A DNA stretch of 64,000 nucleotides, from assembly GCA_902781515.1 (NCBI GenBank), contig CACZJU010000004.1:1-64000 (forward strand). The letters are read 5' to 3'. A program made the position numbers and the translations under genes. Below the pieces are notes generated by a model. The model was not told where the DNA came from, did no database searches, and saw only the letters and a list, made by a program, of their open reading frames with translations. The stretch comes from an uncultured Bacteroidales bacterium. Its GTDB lineage: Bacteria > Bacteroidota > Bacteroidia > Bacteroidales > Bacteroidaceae. Below are positions 16,978 to 26,883 of the stretch, one piece after another. Each line of letters begins with the position of its first letter. The stretch's first letter is position 1.

Positions 16978-17013
16978 TACAATGTTCAATATTCAATGTT
17001 CAATGTTCAATTT
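16978..17013. repeat. 7-bp tandem repeat (TTCAATG) upstream of upp
   Basis: CAATGTT/CAATATT units repeat with a 7-bp period between the upp promoter box and the pckA leader. Confidence 0.7.
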
Positions 17014-17182
17014 TTTGCCAACTCTGCATCTCAAAACTGCGACATAGGCAGAAAAATAGTATTCTCGTAAGAGAAAAATCGTCTTGCTTCGCACGTATTT
17101 CGTATTTTTTCATTACTTTTGTGCGAATTATGAGGTGTAACGTAATTAAATCATAAAATCTTTAAATTATAAAATCAAAGCT
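17014..17182 (+). promoter_or_regulatory. pckA upstream region with -7 box
   Basis: A TACTTTTG box at 17114-17121 fits TAnnTTTG; a perfect -33 TTTG at 19-bp spacing is not seen. A leader of about 55 AT-rich bases follows, ending at the pckA ATG. No other element recognised. Confidence 0.5.
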
Positions 17183-18796
17183 ATGGCAAAATTAGATTTG
17201 ACTCAGTACGGCATCACCGGTAGCACCGTGATTGCCCACAATCCTTCTTACGAGTTCCTCTTCGAAGAGGAGACAAAGGCTGGTCTGACAGGTTTTGACA
17301 AGGGTCAGAACACTGAACTGAACGCAGTGAACGTAATGACTGGTATCTACACTGGTCGTTCTCCTAAAGACAAGTACATCGTTGACGACGCTCAGAGCCA
17401 CGACAAGGTATGGTGGACCACCGAAAGTTACAAGAACGACAACCACCCCATGAGCGAAGAGGTTTGGGCAAAGGTTAAGGACATCGCCATCAAGGAGCTC
17501 TGCAACAAGCAGCTCTATGTTGTTGATGCTTTCTGCGGTGCCAACGAGGCTACACGTCTGGCTGTTCGCTTCATCGTTGAGGTTGCTTGGCAGGCTCACT
17601 TCGTAAAGAACATGTTCATCCAGCCCACAGAGGCTGAGTTGGAGGCCTTCCAGCCCAACTTCGTTATCTACAATGCTTCTAAGGCAAAGGTTGAGAACTA
17701 CAAGGAACTGGGTCTGAACTCTGAGACTTGCGTAGCCTTCAACACTACAAGCCGCGAACAGGTTATCATCAACACTTGGTATGGTGGTGAGATGAAGAAG
17801 GGTATGTTCTCTATGCAGAACTACTATCTGCCCCTGCAGGGTATCGCTTCTATGCACTGCTCTGCCAACACTGATATGGATGGTAAGAACACCGCTGTAT
17901 TCTTCGGTCTGTCTGGTACTGGTAAGACCACATTGTCAACCGATCCCAAGCGTCTGCTTATCGGTGACGACGAGCACGGATGGGACGACGAGGGCGTATT
18001 CAACCTCGAAGGCGGTTGCTATGCAAAGGTTATCAACCTTTCTAAGGAGAACGAGCCCGACATCTATGGTGCCATCAAGCGCAATGCTCTGCTGGAGAAC
18101 GTAACTGTTGCTGCTGACGGTAAGATTGACTTCGCTGACAAGAGCGTAACAGAGAACACTCGCGTTAGCTATCCTATCGAGCATATCGAGAAGATCGCCA
18201 AGAAGGTGAACGGCAAGAGTGCAGGTCCAGAGGCTAAGAACGTTATCTTCCTCTCTGCCGACGCATTCGGCGTACTGCCTCCCGTTAGCATCCTGACTCC
18301 CGAGCAGACCAAGTACTATTTCCTGTCTGGTTTCACTGCTAAGTTGGCTGGTACAGAGCGCGGTATCACTGAGCCCACTCCTACCTTCTCTGCTTGCTTC
18401 GGTCAGGCATTCCTCGAGTTGCATCCCACAAAGTATGCCGAGGAACTGGTTAAGCGCATGGAGAAGAGCGGTGCCAAGGCTTATCTGGTGAACACAGGTT
18501 GGAACGGTACTGGCAAGCGTATCTCTATCCCCGACACTCGTGGTATCATCGACGCTATTCTGGATGGCAGCATCCTGAAGGCTGAGACCAAGAAGATTCC
18601 TTACTTCGACTTCGAGGTTCCCACAGCTCTGCCTAACGTTAATCCCGCTATTCTCGATCCTCGCGACACTTATGCTAACGCAAGTGAGTGGGAAGAGAAG
18701 GCTAAGGATTTGGCTGCACGCTTCATCAAGAACTTCGGCAAGTACACCACAAACGAGGCTGGTAAGGCTCTGGTTGCTGCTGGTCCTCAGCTCTAA
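17183..18796 (+). CDS. pckA: Phosphoenolpyruvate carboxykinase (ATP)
   Basis: The product is 537 residues, the normal length for the ATP-type enzyme. The kinase P-loop is '[20 protein letters not shown]'; the metal/oxaloacetate region '[20 protein letters not shown]' and the '[20 protein letters not shown]' segment are intact. In gut Bacteroidetes it commonly runs in the CO2-fixing direction (PEP to oxaloacetate) during succinate formation; that direction is inferred. Monocistronic, with its own terminator at 18821-18851. Confidence 0.97.
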   Translation: MAKLDLTQYGITGSTVIAHNPSYEFLFEEETKAGLTGFDKGQNTELNAVNVMTGIYTGRSPKDKYIVDDAQSHDKVWWTTESYKNDNHPMSEEVWAKVKDIAIKELCNKQLYVVDAFCGANEATRLAVRFIVEVAWQAHFVKNMFIQPTEAELEAFQPNFVIYNASKAKVENYKELGLNSETCVAFNTTSREQVIINTWYGGEMKKGMFSMQNYYLPLQGIASMHCSANTDMDGKNTAVFFGLSGTGKTTLSTDPKRLLIGDDEHGWDDEGVFNLEGGCYAKVINLSKENEPDIYGAIKRNALLENVTVAADGKIDFADKSVTENTRVSYPIEHIEKIAKKVNGKSAGPEAKNVIFLSADAFGVLPPVSILTPEQTKYYFLSGFTAKLAGTERGITEPTPTFSACFGQAFLELHPTKYAEELVKRMEKSGAKAYLVNTGWNGTGKRISIPDTRGIIDAILDGSILKAETKKIPYFDFEVPTALPNVNPAILDPRDTYANASEWEEKAKDLAARFIKNFGKYTTNEAGKALVAAGPQL

Positions 18797-18820
18797 TCGG
18801 GTTCAAACCTGCAAATATTT

Positions 18821-18851
18821 AGCGGTTCCCTTTCGGGGGAGCCGCTTTTTT
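18821..18851 (+). terminator. pckA terminator
   Basis: AGCGGTTCCC pairs with GGGGGAGCCGCT (small asymmetry), followed by six T. The dsbD -7 box TATCTTTG begins three bases later at 18854. Confidence 0.9.
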
Positions 18852-18880
18852 CGTATCTTTGCGCGAGATTATATACAAAT

Positions 18881-20959
18881 ATGAGAAGGAACCTCTTTTT
18901 ATTGGTGTCGTTTGTATGTCAACTGGCTTTTGCGCAGATGCACAATCCAGTGCACTTCAGTGTGCGCCAGCAGAAGATATCCGACACAGAGTTTGAGATT
19001 GTCTTCAGCGGTGATATAGAGGATGGTTGGCACGTTTACAGCACCGATAACAAAAAGGGTGGACCTATAAATGCCGAACTGACGCTTGAGCATCAACAAG
19101 GTGTTAAGACCAAGGGCGCTTTACGTGCGAATGGCAATGTCAAGCGCGTGGCAGAGGAGATGTTCGACATGGAAGTGTCGTACATGGAAGGCAAAGCTAC
19201 GTTTAGTCAGCGTTTTGTAATCACCGAACCGACGTATGAGGTAAGTGGGTACCTGACTTACGGAGCCTGCAATACAAATACCAAACAATGTATTCCTCCT
19301 GCCGATGTCGAGTTTGCCTTCACAGGCAACACAGAGTTCTCAGAGAAGAATTATTCCACAGAGCACTCAGAGAAGACAGAGAACACAGAGAAAAATCTTG
19401 TCCCTCTGGCTGAGCAGGTTGAGGATACAACCTCTGTGCCCTCTGTATCCTCTGTGTCCTCTGTATCCTCTGTGCCCGAAGGGTCATTATGGACACCCGT
19501 CATCGATGAACTGCAGGCCTTCTCAAGTAACAGTTCCTCCCCACTTGGGGGGAGCCAGAGGGGGGCTTGGTTTTTGGGGATGATATTTTTCTTGGGATTC
19601 CTCGGTGGATTGGCGGCTTTGCTCACTCCCTGTGTCTGGCCTATTATTCCCATGACTGTCAGCTTCTTCCTCAAGAGGGCTAAAGGCGAAGGGCAAAGGG
19701 CAAAGGGCGTTAGGGATGCGATGCTTTACGGTCTGAGTATCATCGTTATATACATGGCTCTGGGATTGCTTGTCACCGCATTGTTCGGTGCAAGCGCGTT
19801 GAATGCAATGAGTACGAATGCTGTGTTCAACATCTTCTTCTTCCTCTTGTTGCTGGTGTTTGCCGCTTCCTTCTTGGGTGGGTTCGAGATAACACTGCCC
19901 TCCAGTTGGAGCAGTGCCGTAGATTCCAAGGCGACTAAGACTTCCGGTTTGCTGAGCATATTCCTGATGGCATTCACCCTTGTGCTGGTAAGTTTCTCAT
20001 GCACAGGCCCCATCATAGGTTTTCTCCTTGTCGAGGTGGCTTCGCAAGGCAATATCCTTGGACCGTCAATAGGAATGTTCGGCTTTGCAGTTGCCTTGGC
20101 TTTGCCATTCACATTGTTTGCTCTCTTCCCATCGTGGCTGAAGTCTATGCCAAAGAGCGGCAACTGGATGAATTGCATAAAGGTTACATTGGGATTCCTT
20201 GAGCTGGCTTTCTCCCTGAAGTTCTTCTCCGTAGCAGACCTTGCATACGGCTGGCATCTGCTCGACCGCGAAGTCTTCCTCTGTCTGTGGATAGTAATCT
20301 TCGCTCTCTTGGGAGCTTATCTGATAGGATGGATACGCTTCCCTCATGACGAGGTTGATGAAGAGAACAACTATACTTCGGTCACACGTTTCTTCATGGC
20401 TCTTGTCAGCTTTGCCTTTGCACTATATATGGTGCCTGGCCTGTGGGGAGCTCCCTGCAAGGCCGTAAGTGCCTTTGCTCCTCCTATGAATACTCAAAAC
20501 TTTGTTTTGGGAGGTAAGAACTATGAGGTAGGAGGTAAGAGAAATGAATCTTTCGAGGACTACGAAGAAGGTATGTCCTATGCCAAGGAACATGGGAAAC
20601 CGGTTTTGCTCGATTTCACCGGCTATGGTTGTGTCAACTGTCGCAAGATGGAGGCTGCCGTATGGACTCATCCCGAGGTGCAGCAGTTGATGGACGATGA
20701 ATATGTTGTAATATCCCTTTGGGTTGACGATAAGACACCTCTGCCTGCTCCAATCGAGGTGGAGGAGGGCGGTGAGACACGCCGTCTGCGTACCGTTGGT
20801 GATAAGTGGAGCTATCTGCAACGCTCAAAGTTCGGAGCCAATGCACAGCCTTTCTATGTATTGGTGAATGCCGATGGACATCCATTGGCTGCCCCATATA
20901 GCTACAACGAGGATGTTGAAGCCTTTAAGCAATTCTTGAAAATGGGATTGAGAGAATGA
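18881..20959 (+). CDS. dsbD: DsbD-like transmembrane thiol-disulfide reductase
   Basis: The product is 692 residues. After a signal peptide (ending 'CQLAFAQ') comes a periplasmic DsbD-alpha-like domain (about 20-150). An odd linker of about 75 residues (about 150-225) follows, then eight membrane helices with the paired cysteines 'LLTPCVWPIIPMT' and 'VSFSCTGPIIG'. The C-terminal thioredoxin domain has the active site 'DFTGYGCVNCRKME'. It moves electrons from cytoplasmic thioredoxin to exported proteins. The linker and first cytoplasmic loop are encoded by repeats: 9-bp arrays in both orientations (19331-19473), a CCCCACTTGGGGG block (19538-19550) and a 7-bp GGGCAAA array (19677-19711). All stay in frame. 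Confidence 0.92.
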   Translation: MRRNLFLLVSFVCQLAFAQMHNPVHFSVRQQKISDTEFEIVFSGDIEDGWHVYSTDNKKGGPINAELTLEHQQGVKTKGALRANGNVKRVAEEMFDMEVSYMEGKATFSQRFVITEPTYEVSGYLTYGACNTNTKQCIPPADVEFAFTGNTEFSEKNYSTEHSEKTENTEKNLVPLAEQVEDTTSVPSVSSVSSVSSVPEGSLWTPVIDELQAFSSNSSSPLGGSQRGAWFLGMIFFLGFLGGLAALLTPCVWPIIPMTVSFFLKRAKGEGQRAKGVRDAMLYGLSIIVIYMALGLLVTALFGASALNAMSTNAVFNIFFFLLLLVFAASFLGGFEITLPSSWSSAVDSKATKTSGLLSIFLMAFTLVLVSFSCTGPIIGFLLVEVASQGNILGPSIGMFGFAVALALPFTLFALFPSWLKSMPKSGNWMNCIKVTLGFLELAFSLKFFSVADLAYGWHLLDREVFLCLWIVIFALLGAYLIGWIRFPHDEVDEENNYTSVTRFFMALVSFAFALYMVPGLWGAPCKAVSAFAPPMNTQNFVLGGKNYEVGGKRNESFEDYEEGMSYAKEHGKPVLLDFTGYGCVNCRKMEAAVWTHPEVQQLMDDEYVVISLWVDDKTPLPAPIEVEEGGETRRLRTVGDKWSYLQRSKFGANAQPFYVLVNADGHPLAAPYSYNEDVEAFKQFLKMGLRE
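19331..19473. repeat. Paired inverted 9-bp repeat arrays inside dsbD
   Basis: (A/T)CAGAG occurs at 19331, 19340, 19358, 19367, 19376 and 19385, and its complement CTCTGT at 19432, 19441, 19450, 19459 and 19468. Every interval within an arm is a multiple of 9. They encode the Glu/Ser/Thr-rich and the Ser-Val-rich parts of the linker. Confidence 0.9.
19677..19711 (+). repeat. 7-bp tandem repeat (GGGCAAA) inside dsbD
   Basis: Units at 19677, 19684, 19691, 19698 and 19705, exact 7-bp period. Three units make seven codons, giving the basic loop 'RAKGEGQRAKG' between membrane helices. Confidence 0.85.
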
Positions 20960-21003
20960 GATAATGAGAAAGCTAGAACGAAGTTCAAATAATAAAAAAA
21001 GAT

Positions 21004-23829
21004 ATGAAACTGAGATTGATAATTAGTACAGCATTTGTTGCGTTGGCAACATTAGTAATGGCACAAGGGATGGAACAGGCAATGCAGCCTCTGCCCCTCG
21101 AACCCAAGACACGTTACGGCAAGCTCGACAACGGACTTACCTATTATATTCGTCATAACGAATACCCCAAGGGACAGGCAAACTTCTACATTGCCCAAAA
21201 GGTGGGTTCGGTACAGGAGGAGGACGACCAGCGCGGTCTTGCTCACTTCCTTGAACACATGTGCTTCAATGGTACGGAGAACTTCCCCGAGAATGGTGTC
21301 ATCCGCTATCTTGAGACTTTGGGCGTGAAGTTCGGTGAACAGCTCAATGCCTACACCAGCATCGACGAGACGGTTTACAACATTAATAATGTTCCCACCG
21401 CTCGCGAAGCAACCATAGACTCCGTGCTGCTCATTCTGCACGACTGGAGTCATAACCTCACCCTCGACCCAAAGGAGATAGACAAGGAGCGTGGAGTGAT
21501 TCACGAGGAGTGGCGTCTGCGCACCAGTGCCATGCAGCGCATCCTCACTCGTCAGCTTCCTAAGCTGATGTCCAACAGTCGTCCGGGTAATCGTATGCCT
21601 ATCGGTCTGATGGAGATTGTAGATAACTTCAAGCCCGAAGCCTTGCGTGCTTACTACGAGAAATGGTATCGTCCCGACCTTCAGGCAATCATCGTTGTCG
21701 GCGACCTCGATGTTGACCGTACGGAGCAGAGTATCAAGCAGATGTTTGCTCCCATCACCATGCCCGAGAATCCTGCCAAGCGCGAATATTTCACTGTGCC
21801 ACAGAACAACGAGGCTATTGTTGTCAGCGACCACGACAAGGAGCAGACACTGCCCATCATCATGATATCCAACAAGCACGATGAGGCTATTCCCCGTGAA
21901 TATCGCAACTCGCAGCCATATATGGTGATGTCGTTTGTCAAGAATATGGCATTGCAGATGCTCAACCAGCGTTTGGCAGAGAAGGCTCTCGACCCAGAGT
22001 GCCCGTTCATTCAGGCTGGTGTAGAGGATGGTAACTTCCTGCTCGCCAACAGTCCTGCTTTCACAACCACCATCATCCCTAAGGAAGGACGCATCAGTGA
22101 GGCTGTGCAGGCGGTGATGGCTGAGGTGTATCGTGCTGCAGAGCATGGTTTCACAGGCAGTGAGTATGGTCGCGCCCGTGCCGAGTTCCTCAGTCAGATA
22201 GAGGCTCTCTATAACAACCGCGAAACGACAAAGACGAGCAGCTACATCCACGAGTGTGTTCGTCACTTCCTCGACAACGAGCCTATGCCTGGTATAGAGT
22301 TCGAGAACATGCTTTACAACGCTGTGGCTCCTCAGATTCCTGTCAACTTCCCTAGTGAAATGATGAAAGGACTGGTGGGTGTCAGCGACACCAATCTCGT
22401 GGTACTTAGCGTCAACCCTGAGAAGGAAGGCTATGTGCAGCCCACCGAGCAGCAGTTGCTCGATGCCATTCACGCTGCCCAGCAGATGAAACTCGAGGCT
22501 TATGTCGATAATGTTAAGGACGAGCCCCTGATTGCCGAATTGCCTGCTAAGGGTAGCATCGTGAAGGAGCAGGACGGTAAGTTCGGTACTCGTGTGCTGA
22601 CTCTTTCCAACGGCGCTCGTGTCATTCTCAAGAAGACCGACTTCCAGGACAACGAGGTGCTGATGAAGGCATACAGCTATGGTGGCACTGGTCGCTATGG
22701 AGTAGAGGATAAGTACAATTTGGAGTGGGCAGGTGCATTGAAGGCTGCATCAGGTCTTGGCAATTTCACCTCGACAGAACTCGACAAGGCTATGGCTGGC
22801 AAGCAGGCAGGAGTGAATACCCAACTGTCGGGCCGTAGCGAATATCTCAGTGGTTCGGCTGTTCCCAAGGACCTCCGCACGATGTTCGAGCTCACTTATC
22901 TCCAGTTCGGACATATCAAGCGCGACGACAAGGCTGCTGCTTCCACTATCATGCAGACTAAGGAACTGTTGCGCAATCAGGCTGCCAATCCCATGAAAGC
23001 CTTTAGCGACTCGGTGCAGACCACTCTCTACGGAGCCGACAATCCACGTCTTGCAATCTTGACGGAGGGCAATGTCGATAAGGTGGATTACGGTCGCGTG
23101 CTCGACATCTATGCCGACCGCTACGCTGATGCTTCCGACTTCACATTTGTCTATGTGGGTAACTTCGACAACGACAGCATCCGTCTCTACATCGAGCAGT
23201 ACATTGCTACCTTGCCCACCGTAAAGCGTAATGACCGTCCTGTCGATAATCATTTCAGCACTCGTCTGGGCACATATACCACACGCTTCACCCGTAAGAT
23301 GCAGGAACCTCAGACACAGATGATACAGTTTCTACAGGCTCCCATCAAGAACACTCTGAAGAATCAGGTGGTTGCCGATATGATGGGTCAGGTGCTTTCT
23401 ATGCGTCTGCTCGAAACAATCCGTGAGGAAATGGGGGCTGCCTACAGCGTTGGTGCCACCTGTGGCATTATGCGTCAGAGCGATGGCAGCGACCGCCTCA
23501 ATGTCCGCATCTATGCTCCCATCAAGCCCGAGATGTGCGACACTTCGCTCCTTGTCATCGGTCAGGAATTGGATAAGATGGCTAAAAACGGTGCCGAGGA
23601 TAAGTATCTTACGAAGGTAAAGGAATACTTGTTGAAGAGCTACACGGAGAACGAGCGCAAGAATCAGGTATGGCTGAGCTATATAGAGGAGCTCGACCGC
23701 GACCGTCTCGATACTTACACCGACTATCAGCGTACGGTGCAAGCCATAACATCAAAGGATCTTGCCCGCATGGCTTCCCTCCTGCTGAAGGCTCGCAACC
23801 GCATCACTGTCATCATGCTTCCTCAGTAA
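21004..23829 (+). CDS. M16-family (insulinase/pitrilysin-like) metallopeptidase
   Basis: The product is 941 residues. A signal peptide (to about residue 20) precedes an N-terminal M16 domain with the inverted zinc motif HFLEH at residues 81-85 (H81, E84, H85) and the downstream glutamate in the 'EIDKERGVIHEEWRLR' region. A second, non-catalytic M16 domain occupies the C-terminal half ('GTRVLTLSNGARVILKKTDF' marks its start). Two-domain M16 peptidases of Bacteroidetes are periplasmic and degrade peptides in a closed chamber. Substrate unknown. It follows dsbD by 44 bases and precedes metG by 26, with no terminator seen between. Confidence 0.93.
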   Translation: MKLRLIISTAFVALATLVMAQGMEQAMQPLPLEPKTRYGKLDNGLTYYIRHNEYPKGQANFYIAQKVGSVQEEDDQRGLAHFLEHMCFNGTENFPENGVIRYLETLGVKFGEQLNAYTSIDETVYNINNVPTAREATIDSVLLILHDWSHNLTLDPKEIDKERGVIHEEWRLRTSAMQRILTRQLPKLMSNSRPGNRMPIGLMEIVDNFKPEALRAYYEKWYRPDLQAIIVVGDLDVDRTEQSIKQMFAPITMPENPAKREYFTVPQNNEAIVVSDHDKEQTLPIIMISNKHDEAIPREYRNSQPYMVMSFVKNMALQMLNQRLAEKALDPECPFIQAGVEDGNFLLANSPAFTTTIIPKEGRISEAVQAVMAEVYRAAEHGFTGSEYGRARAEFLSQIEALYNNRETTKTSSYIHECVRHFLDNEPMPGIEFENMLYNAVAPQIPVNFPSEMMKGLVGVSDTNLVVLSVNPEKEGYVQPTEQQLLDAIHAAQQMKLEAYVDNVKDEPLIAELPAKGSIVKEQDGKFGTRVLTLSNGARVILKKTDFQDNEVLMKAYSYGGTGRYGVEDKYNLEWAGALKAASGLGNFTSTELDKAMAGKQAGVNTQLSGRSEYLSGSAVPKDLRTMFELTYLQFGHIKRDDKAAASTIMQTKELLRNQAANPMKAFSDSVQTTLYGADNPRLAILTEGNVDKVDYGRVLDIYADRYADASDFTFVYVGNFDNDSIRLYIEQYIATLPTVKRNDRPVDNHFSTRLGTYTTRFTRKMQEPQTQMIQFLQAPIKNTLKNQVVADMMGQVLSMRLLETIREEMGAAYSVGATCGIMRQSDGSDRLNVRIYAPIKPEMCDTSLLVIGQELDKMAKNGAEDKYLTKVKEYLLKSYTENERKNQVWLSYIEELDRDRLDTYTDYQRTVQAITSKDLARMASLLLKARNRITVIMLPQ

Positions 23830-23855
23830 TTTCGTAATAAAGATATAACCGCAAT

Positions 23856-25913
23856 ATGGAAAAAAAATTCAAACGAACAACAGTAACCTCGGCTCTGCCG
23901 TATGCCAACGGCCCAGTACATATCGGACATCTTGCCGGTGTCTATGTGCCTGCCGACATCTATGTGCGCTACCTTCGTCTTAAGGGACGCGATGTACTGT
24001 TTATCGGTGGTTCCGACGAACATGGTGTACCTGTTACCATCCGTGCCCGTAAGGAGGGAATCACCGTTCAGCAGGTGGTTGACCGTTATCATAATCTCAT
24101 CAAGGATTCTTTCGAACGCTTCGGCATTTCGTTCGATGTGTATAGCCGCACTACCAGCGAGACTCATCACAAACTGGCAAGCGACTTCTTCAAGAAACTC
24201 TACGACGAAGGCAAGTTCGTGGAGAAAGTGACCGAGCAGTTCTATGATGAACAGACGGGACACTTCCTCACCGACCGTAATATCAAGGGTGAATGCCCTC
24301 GTTGTCATGCTCCTGAAGCATACGGCGACCAGTGTGAGAAGTGTGGAGCCACTCTCTCTCCCGAGGAACTTATCAATCCCTATAATGCCGAGACCGGCAA
24401 TCCTCTGGTGAAGCGCGAGACAAAGCATTGGTATCTGCCTCTCGACAAGGACCAGGCTTGGCTTGAGAAGTGGATTCTAGAGGAGCACAAGGAATGGCGT
24501 CCCAATGTCTATGGTCAGTGCAAGAGCTGGCTCGACGGTGGTCTGCATCCGCGTGCCGTTACTCGCGACCTCGATTGGGGTATTCCTGTTCCTGTTGAGG
24601 GAGCAGAGGGTAAGGTTCTTTATGTTTGGTTCGATGCTCCCATCGGTTACATCTCCAATACTAAGGAACTGTGCGACGCCCATCCGGAACTGGGCTCGTG
24701 GGAGACTTGGTGGAAAGACCCCGAGACCAGACTTGTCCATTTCATCGGCAAAGATAACATTGTGTTCCATTGCATCGTGTTCCCTGCAATGCTGAAAGCT
24801 CATGGTGAATACATCCTGCCCGATAATGTTCCTTCGAATGAGTTCCTGAACCTCGAAGGCAACAAGATAAGCACCTCTAAGAACTATGCCGTATGGCTCA
24901 ATGAATACCTCGATGAACTGCCTGGCCGTCAGGATGAACTGCGCTATGTGCTCACTGCCAATGCTCCTGAAACCAAGGACAACGACTTCACTTGGGCAGA
25001 CTTCCAGGCTCGTTGCAACAATGAGCTGGTTGCAGTCTATGGCAACTTCGTCAATCGTGCTCTGCAGCTTACGCAGAAGTACTACGAAGGTCGCGTGCCT
25101 GAATGTGGAGAGTTGACCGATTATGACCGTGAGACACTGGCAGAGTTTCAGGGCGTGAAGGAAAAGCTTGAGAACCTCCTCGAGAACTTCAAGTTCCGCG
25201 ATGCTCAGAAGGAAGCAATGAATCTGGCACGCATCGGCAACAAGTACATCGCCGACTGCGAACCTTGGAAGGTCATCAAGACCGATCCCGAACGCGTGCG
25301 TACCATAATATATATCAGTCTGCAGCTCACAGCCAACCTTGCCATTGCCTTCGAGCCGTTCCTGCCGTTCAGCAGCAAGCGTTTGCGCGAGATGTTGGCA
25401 ATGGACGAGTTCCAGTGGGACTGGCTCGGACGTACCGACCTGCTGCCTGTAGGTAAGCAACTGCCCAAACCTTCGCTTCTTTTCAGCAAGATAGAGGACG
25501 ATGTGATTGCTGCCCAGCAACAGAAACTTGCCGATACCATCAAAGCCAACGAGGCTGCCAACTATAAGGCAGAGCCAATAAAGGAGACCATTTCGTTCGA
25601 TGACTTCGAGAAGCTTGATATTCGTGTAGGCACAGTTCTGGAGTGCGAGCGCGTGCCAAAGATGAAGAAACTTCTCAAGTTCCGCATTGCAGACGGGCTT
25701 CAGGATAGGACCATCGTCAGCGGCATCAGCCAGTGGTACGAGCCCGAACAACTTATTGGCAAGCAGGTGCTCTTCGTGGCAAACCTCGCTCCGCGAGAGT
25801 TCAAGAACGGCCTCGTTTCAGAAGGTATGATACTCTCTGCTGCCAACTACGACGGCACCATCTCAGTCACCACTACTGAACACGAAGTCCGTCCCGGCAG
25901 CCAAGTCTGCTAA
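23856..25913 (+). CDS. metG: Methionyl-tRNA synthetase
   Basis: The product is 685 residues. The HIGH-type motif is '[15 protein letters not shown]', the zinc knuckle is '[18 protein letters not shown]', and the KMSKS equivalent is KISTSKN. The C-terminal about 110 residues form the EMAP/Arc1-like tRNA-binding OB fold ('[20 protein letters not shown]'). It charges tRNA-Met and tRNA-fMet with methionine. The terminator at 25936-25975 ends the transcript. Confidence 0.97.
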   Translation: MEKKFKRTTVTSALPYANGPVHIGHLAGVYVPADIYVRYLRLKGRDVLFIGGSDEHGVPVTIRARKEGITVQQVVDRYHNLIKDSFERFGISFDVYSRTTSETHHKLASDFFKKLYDEGKFVEKVTEQFYDEQTGHFLTDRNIKGECPRCHAPEAYGDQCEKCGATLSPEELINPYNAETGNPLVKRETKHWYLPLDKDQAWLEKWILEEHKEWRPNVYGQCKSWLDGGLHPRAVTRDLDWGIPVPVEGAEGKVLYVWFDAPIGYISNTKELCDAHPELGSWETWWKDPETRLVHFIGKDNIVFHCIVFPAMLKAHGEYILPDNVPSNEFLNLEGNKISTSKNYAVWLNEYLDELPGRQDELRYVLTANAPETKDNDFTWADFQARCNNELVAVYGNFVNRALQLTQKYYEGRVPECGELTDYDRETLAEFQGVKEKLENLLENFKFRDAQKEAMNLARIGNKYIADCEPWKVIKTDPERVRTIIYISLQLTANLAIAFEPFLPFSSKRLREMLAMDEFQWDWLGRTDLLPVGKQLPKPSLLFSKIEDDVIAAQQQKLADTIKANEAANYKAEPIKETISFDDFEKLDIRVGTVLECERVPKMKKLLKFRIADGLQDRTIVSGISQWYEPEQLIGKQVLFVANLAPREFKNGLVSEGMILSAANYDGTISVTTTEHEVRPGSQVC

Positions 25914-25935
25914 TCCTTTTTACTACTTATTTCCT

Positions 25936-25975
25936 AACAAAGTGTTTACGCTCGTAAGCACTTTGTTGTTTTTTA
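25936..25975 (+). terminator. metG terminator
   Basis: AACAAAGTG and an inner TTACG pair with CGTAA and CACTTTGTT, followed by a T-rich tract. Confidence 0.9.
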
Positions 25976-25997
25976 CCCTCAAAAAACAGCGAAATGC

Positions 25998-26028
25998 TTT
26001 GCGGAATAAAACAAAATACCTACTTTTG
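25998..26028 (+). promoter_or_regulatory. Sigma-ABfr-type promoter of the GNAT toxin-antitoxin pair
   Basis: TTTG at 25998-26001, a 19-bp spacer, then TACTTTTG at 26021-26028. It matches the consensus fully and lies 57 bases before the first ATG. Confidence 0.85.
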
Positions 26029-26084
26029 CGTCATGGAAGTGTTTATTGTGACTAACACATTTGAGGTATAAATTAAGCATAATT

Positions 26085-26246
26085 ATGGCAAGACCAATTA
26101 AAGAAACACCTATTCTGTATGGTGCAGAAGCTCGTCAATTCGAGATGCGCATGATGAATCCTGAACCAGTTTCTAAAGAACGTCAGGAAGCTATCGATCG
26201 CGACTATGAATTTATGCGCACTAAATGTGTGAATTGTTCGTTCTAA
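26085..26246 (+). CDS. Small protein, putative antitoxin to the adjacent GNAT protein
   Basis: The product is 53 residues: 'MARPIKETPILYGAEARQFE' followed by a charged helix and ending KCVNCSF. ATG 26085 is preferred to an in-frame TTG at 26061. It has no signal peptide. The 'RPIKETPIL.G..A..F' opening is, to my memory, common in small Bacteroidetes proteins encoded just before GNAT-fold acetyltransferases. It stops three bases before the GNAT gene. This fits an antitoxin-toxin arrangement like TacA-TacT or AtaR-AtaT, but the usual DUF1778 ribbon-helix-helix is not evident, so the role is inferred. The region is AT-richer than its neighbours. Confidence 0.6.
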   Translation: MARPIKETPILYGAEARQFEMRMMNPEPVSKERQEAIDRDYEFMRTKCVNCSF

Positions 26247-26249
26247 TCA

Positions 26250-26798
26250 ATGGACAAAAACGCTATACAACTACGTCGACTTGGTGAAAACGATATTGTT
26301 AACCACTTCGATTGCGGAGATGAAGACTTGAATGACTTCATCAGCACAGATGCATCATTATACTTCAAGGTTCGTCTGGCTACAAGTTATGTATTAGAAG
26401 ACAGTGAAAATGGAAACATTATCGGTTATTTTAGTCTTGCCCATGACCGCATTTCCTTGACTGATTTCCCAACAAACTCTGCGTATAATCGTTTTCGCAA
26501 GCAATTCTTTGCTCAAGGGAAGATGTTTAAAAGCTATCCCGCGTTAAAGATTTGTCGTTTGGCTACAGACAAGAAGTATCATGGAGAGGGCTTTGGAGCT
26601 ATGATTATAAATATGATAATTGCATCTTATCGTAATGATAATAAGGCTGGTTGTCGCTTTATTACCGTTGATGCATACAAAGATGCCCTTCCATTCTATT
26701 ACAAACAGGGTTTTGCCCCTCTCTCTAAAGAGGATGAAGACTCTGATACGCGCCTGCTTTATTTTGATTTGGAAAGTGTGAGGACTAATAAGGAATAG
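26250..26798 (+). CDS. GNAT-family acetyltransferase, putative TacT/AtaT-like toxin
   Basis: The product is 182 residues. The acetyl-CoA-binding motif A is 'ICRLATDKKYHGEGFGAMII' (about 101-120), followed by 'FYYKQGFAPL' (149-158), whose tyrosine matches the general-acid Tyr of the family. The opening 'FDCGDEDLNDFI' resembles the 'F.CG...LD.FL' substrate region of TacT-like toxins that acetylate aminoacyl-tRNA. It is encoded three bases after a 53-residue protein under one promoter. A housekeeping acetyltransferase remains possible. Codon use (many TTA, AAT, ATT) suggests transfer. Confidence 0.72.
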   Translation: MDKNAIQLRRLGENDIVNHFDCGDEDLNDFISTDASLYFKVRLATSYVLEDSENGNIIGYFSLAHDRISLTDFPTNSAYNRFRKQFFAQGKMFKSYPALKICRLATDKKYHGEGFGAMIINMIIASYRNDNKAGCRFITVDAYKDALPFYYKQGFAPLSKEDEDSDTRLLYFDLESVRTNKE

Positions 26799-26883
26799 TC
26801 TAACTTAACTTGTGAGCAAAGGTTAACTTCGCTCGATCTCTGATCGCTTTAACAAAGCGTAGCGACTTAAAGAACCTTCTGAC
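26799..26883. other. Gap after the GNAT gene with additional dyads
   Basis: Holds CGATCTCTGATCG (26834-26846) and CGCTTTAACAAAGCG (26845-26859), two adjoining dyads without a T tract, and TTAACTTC-type sequence. The 22-bp palindrome array follows. Confidence 0.5.
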
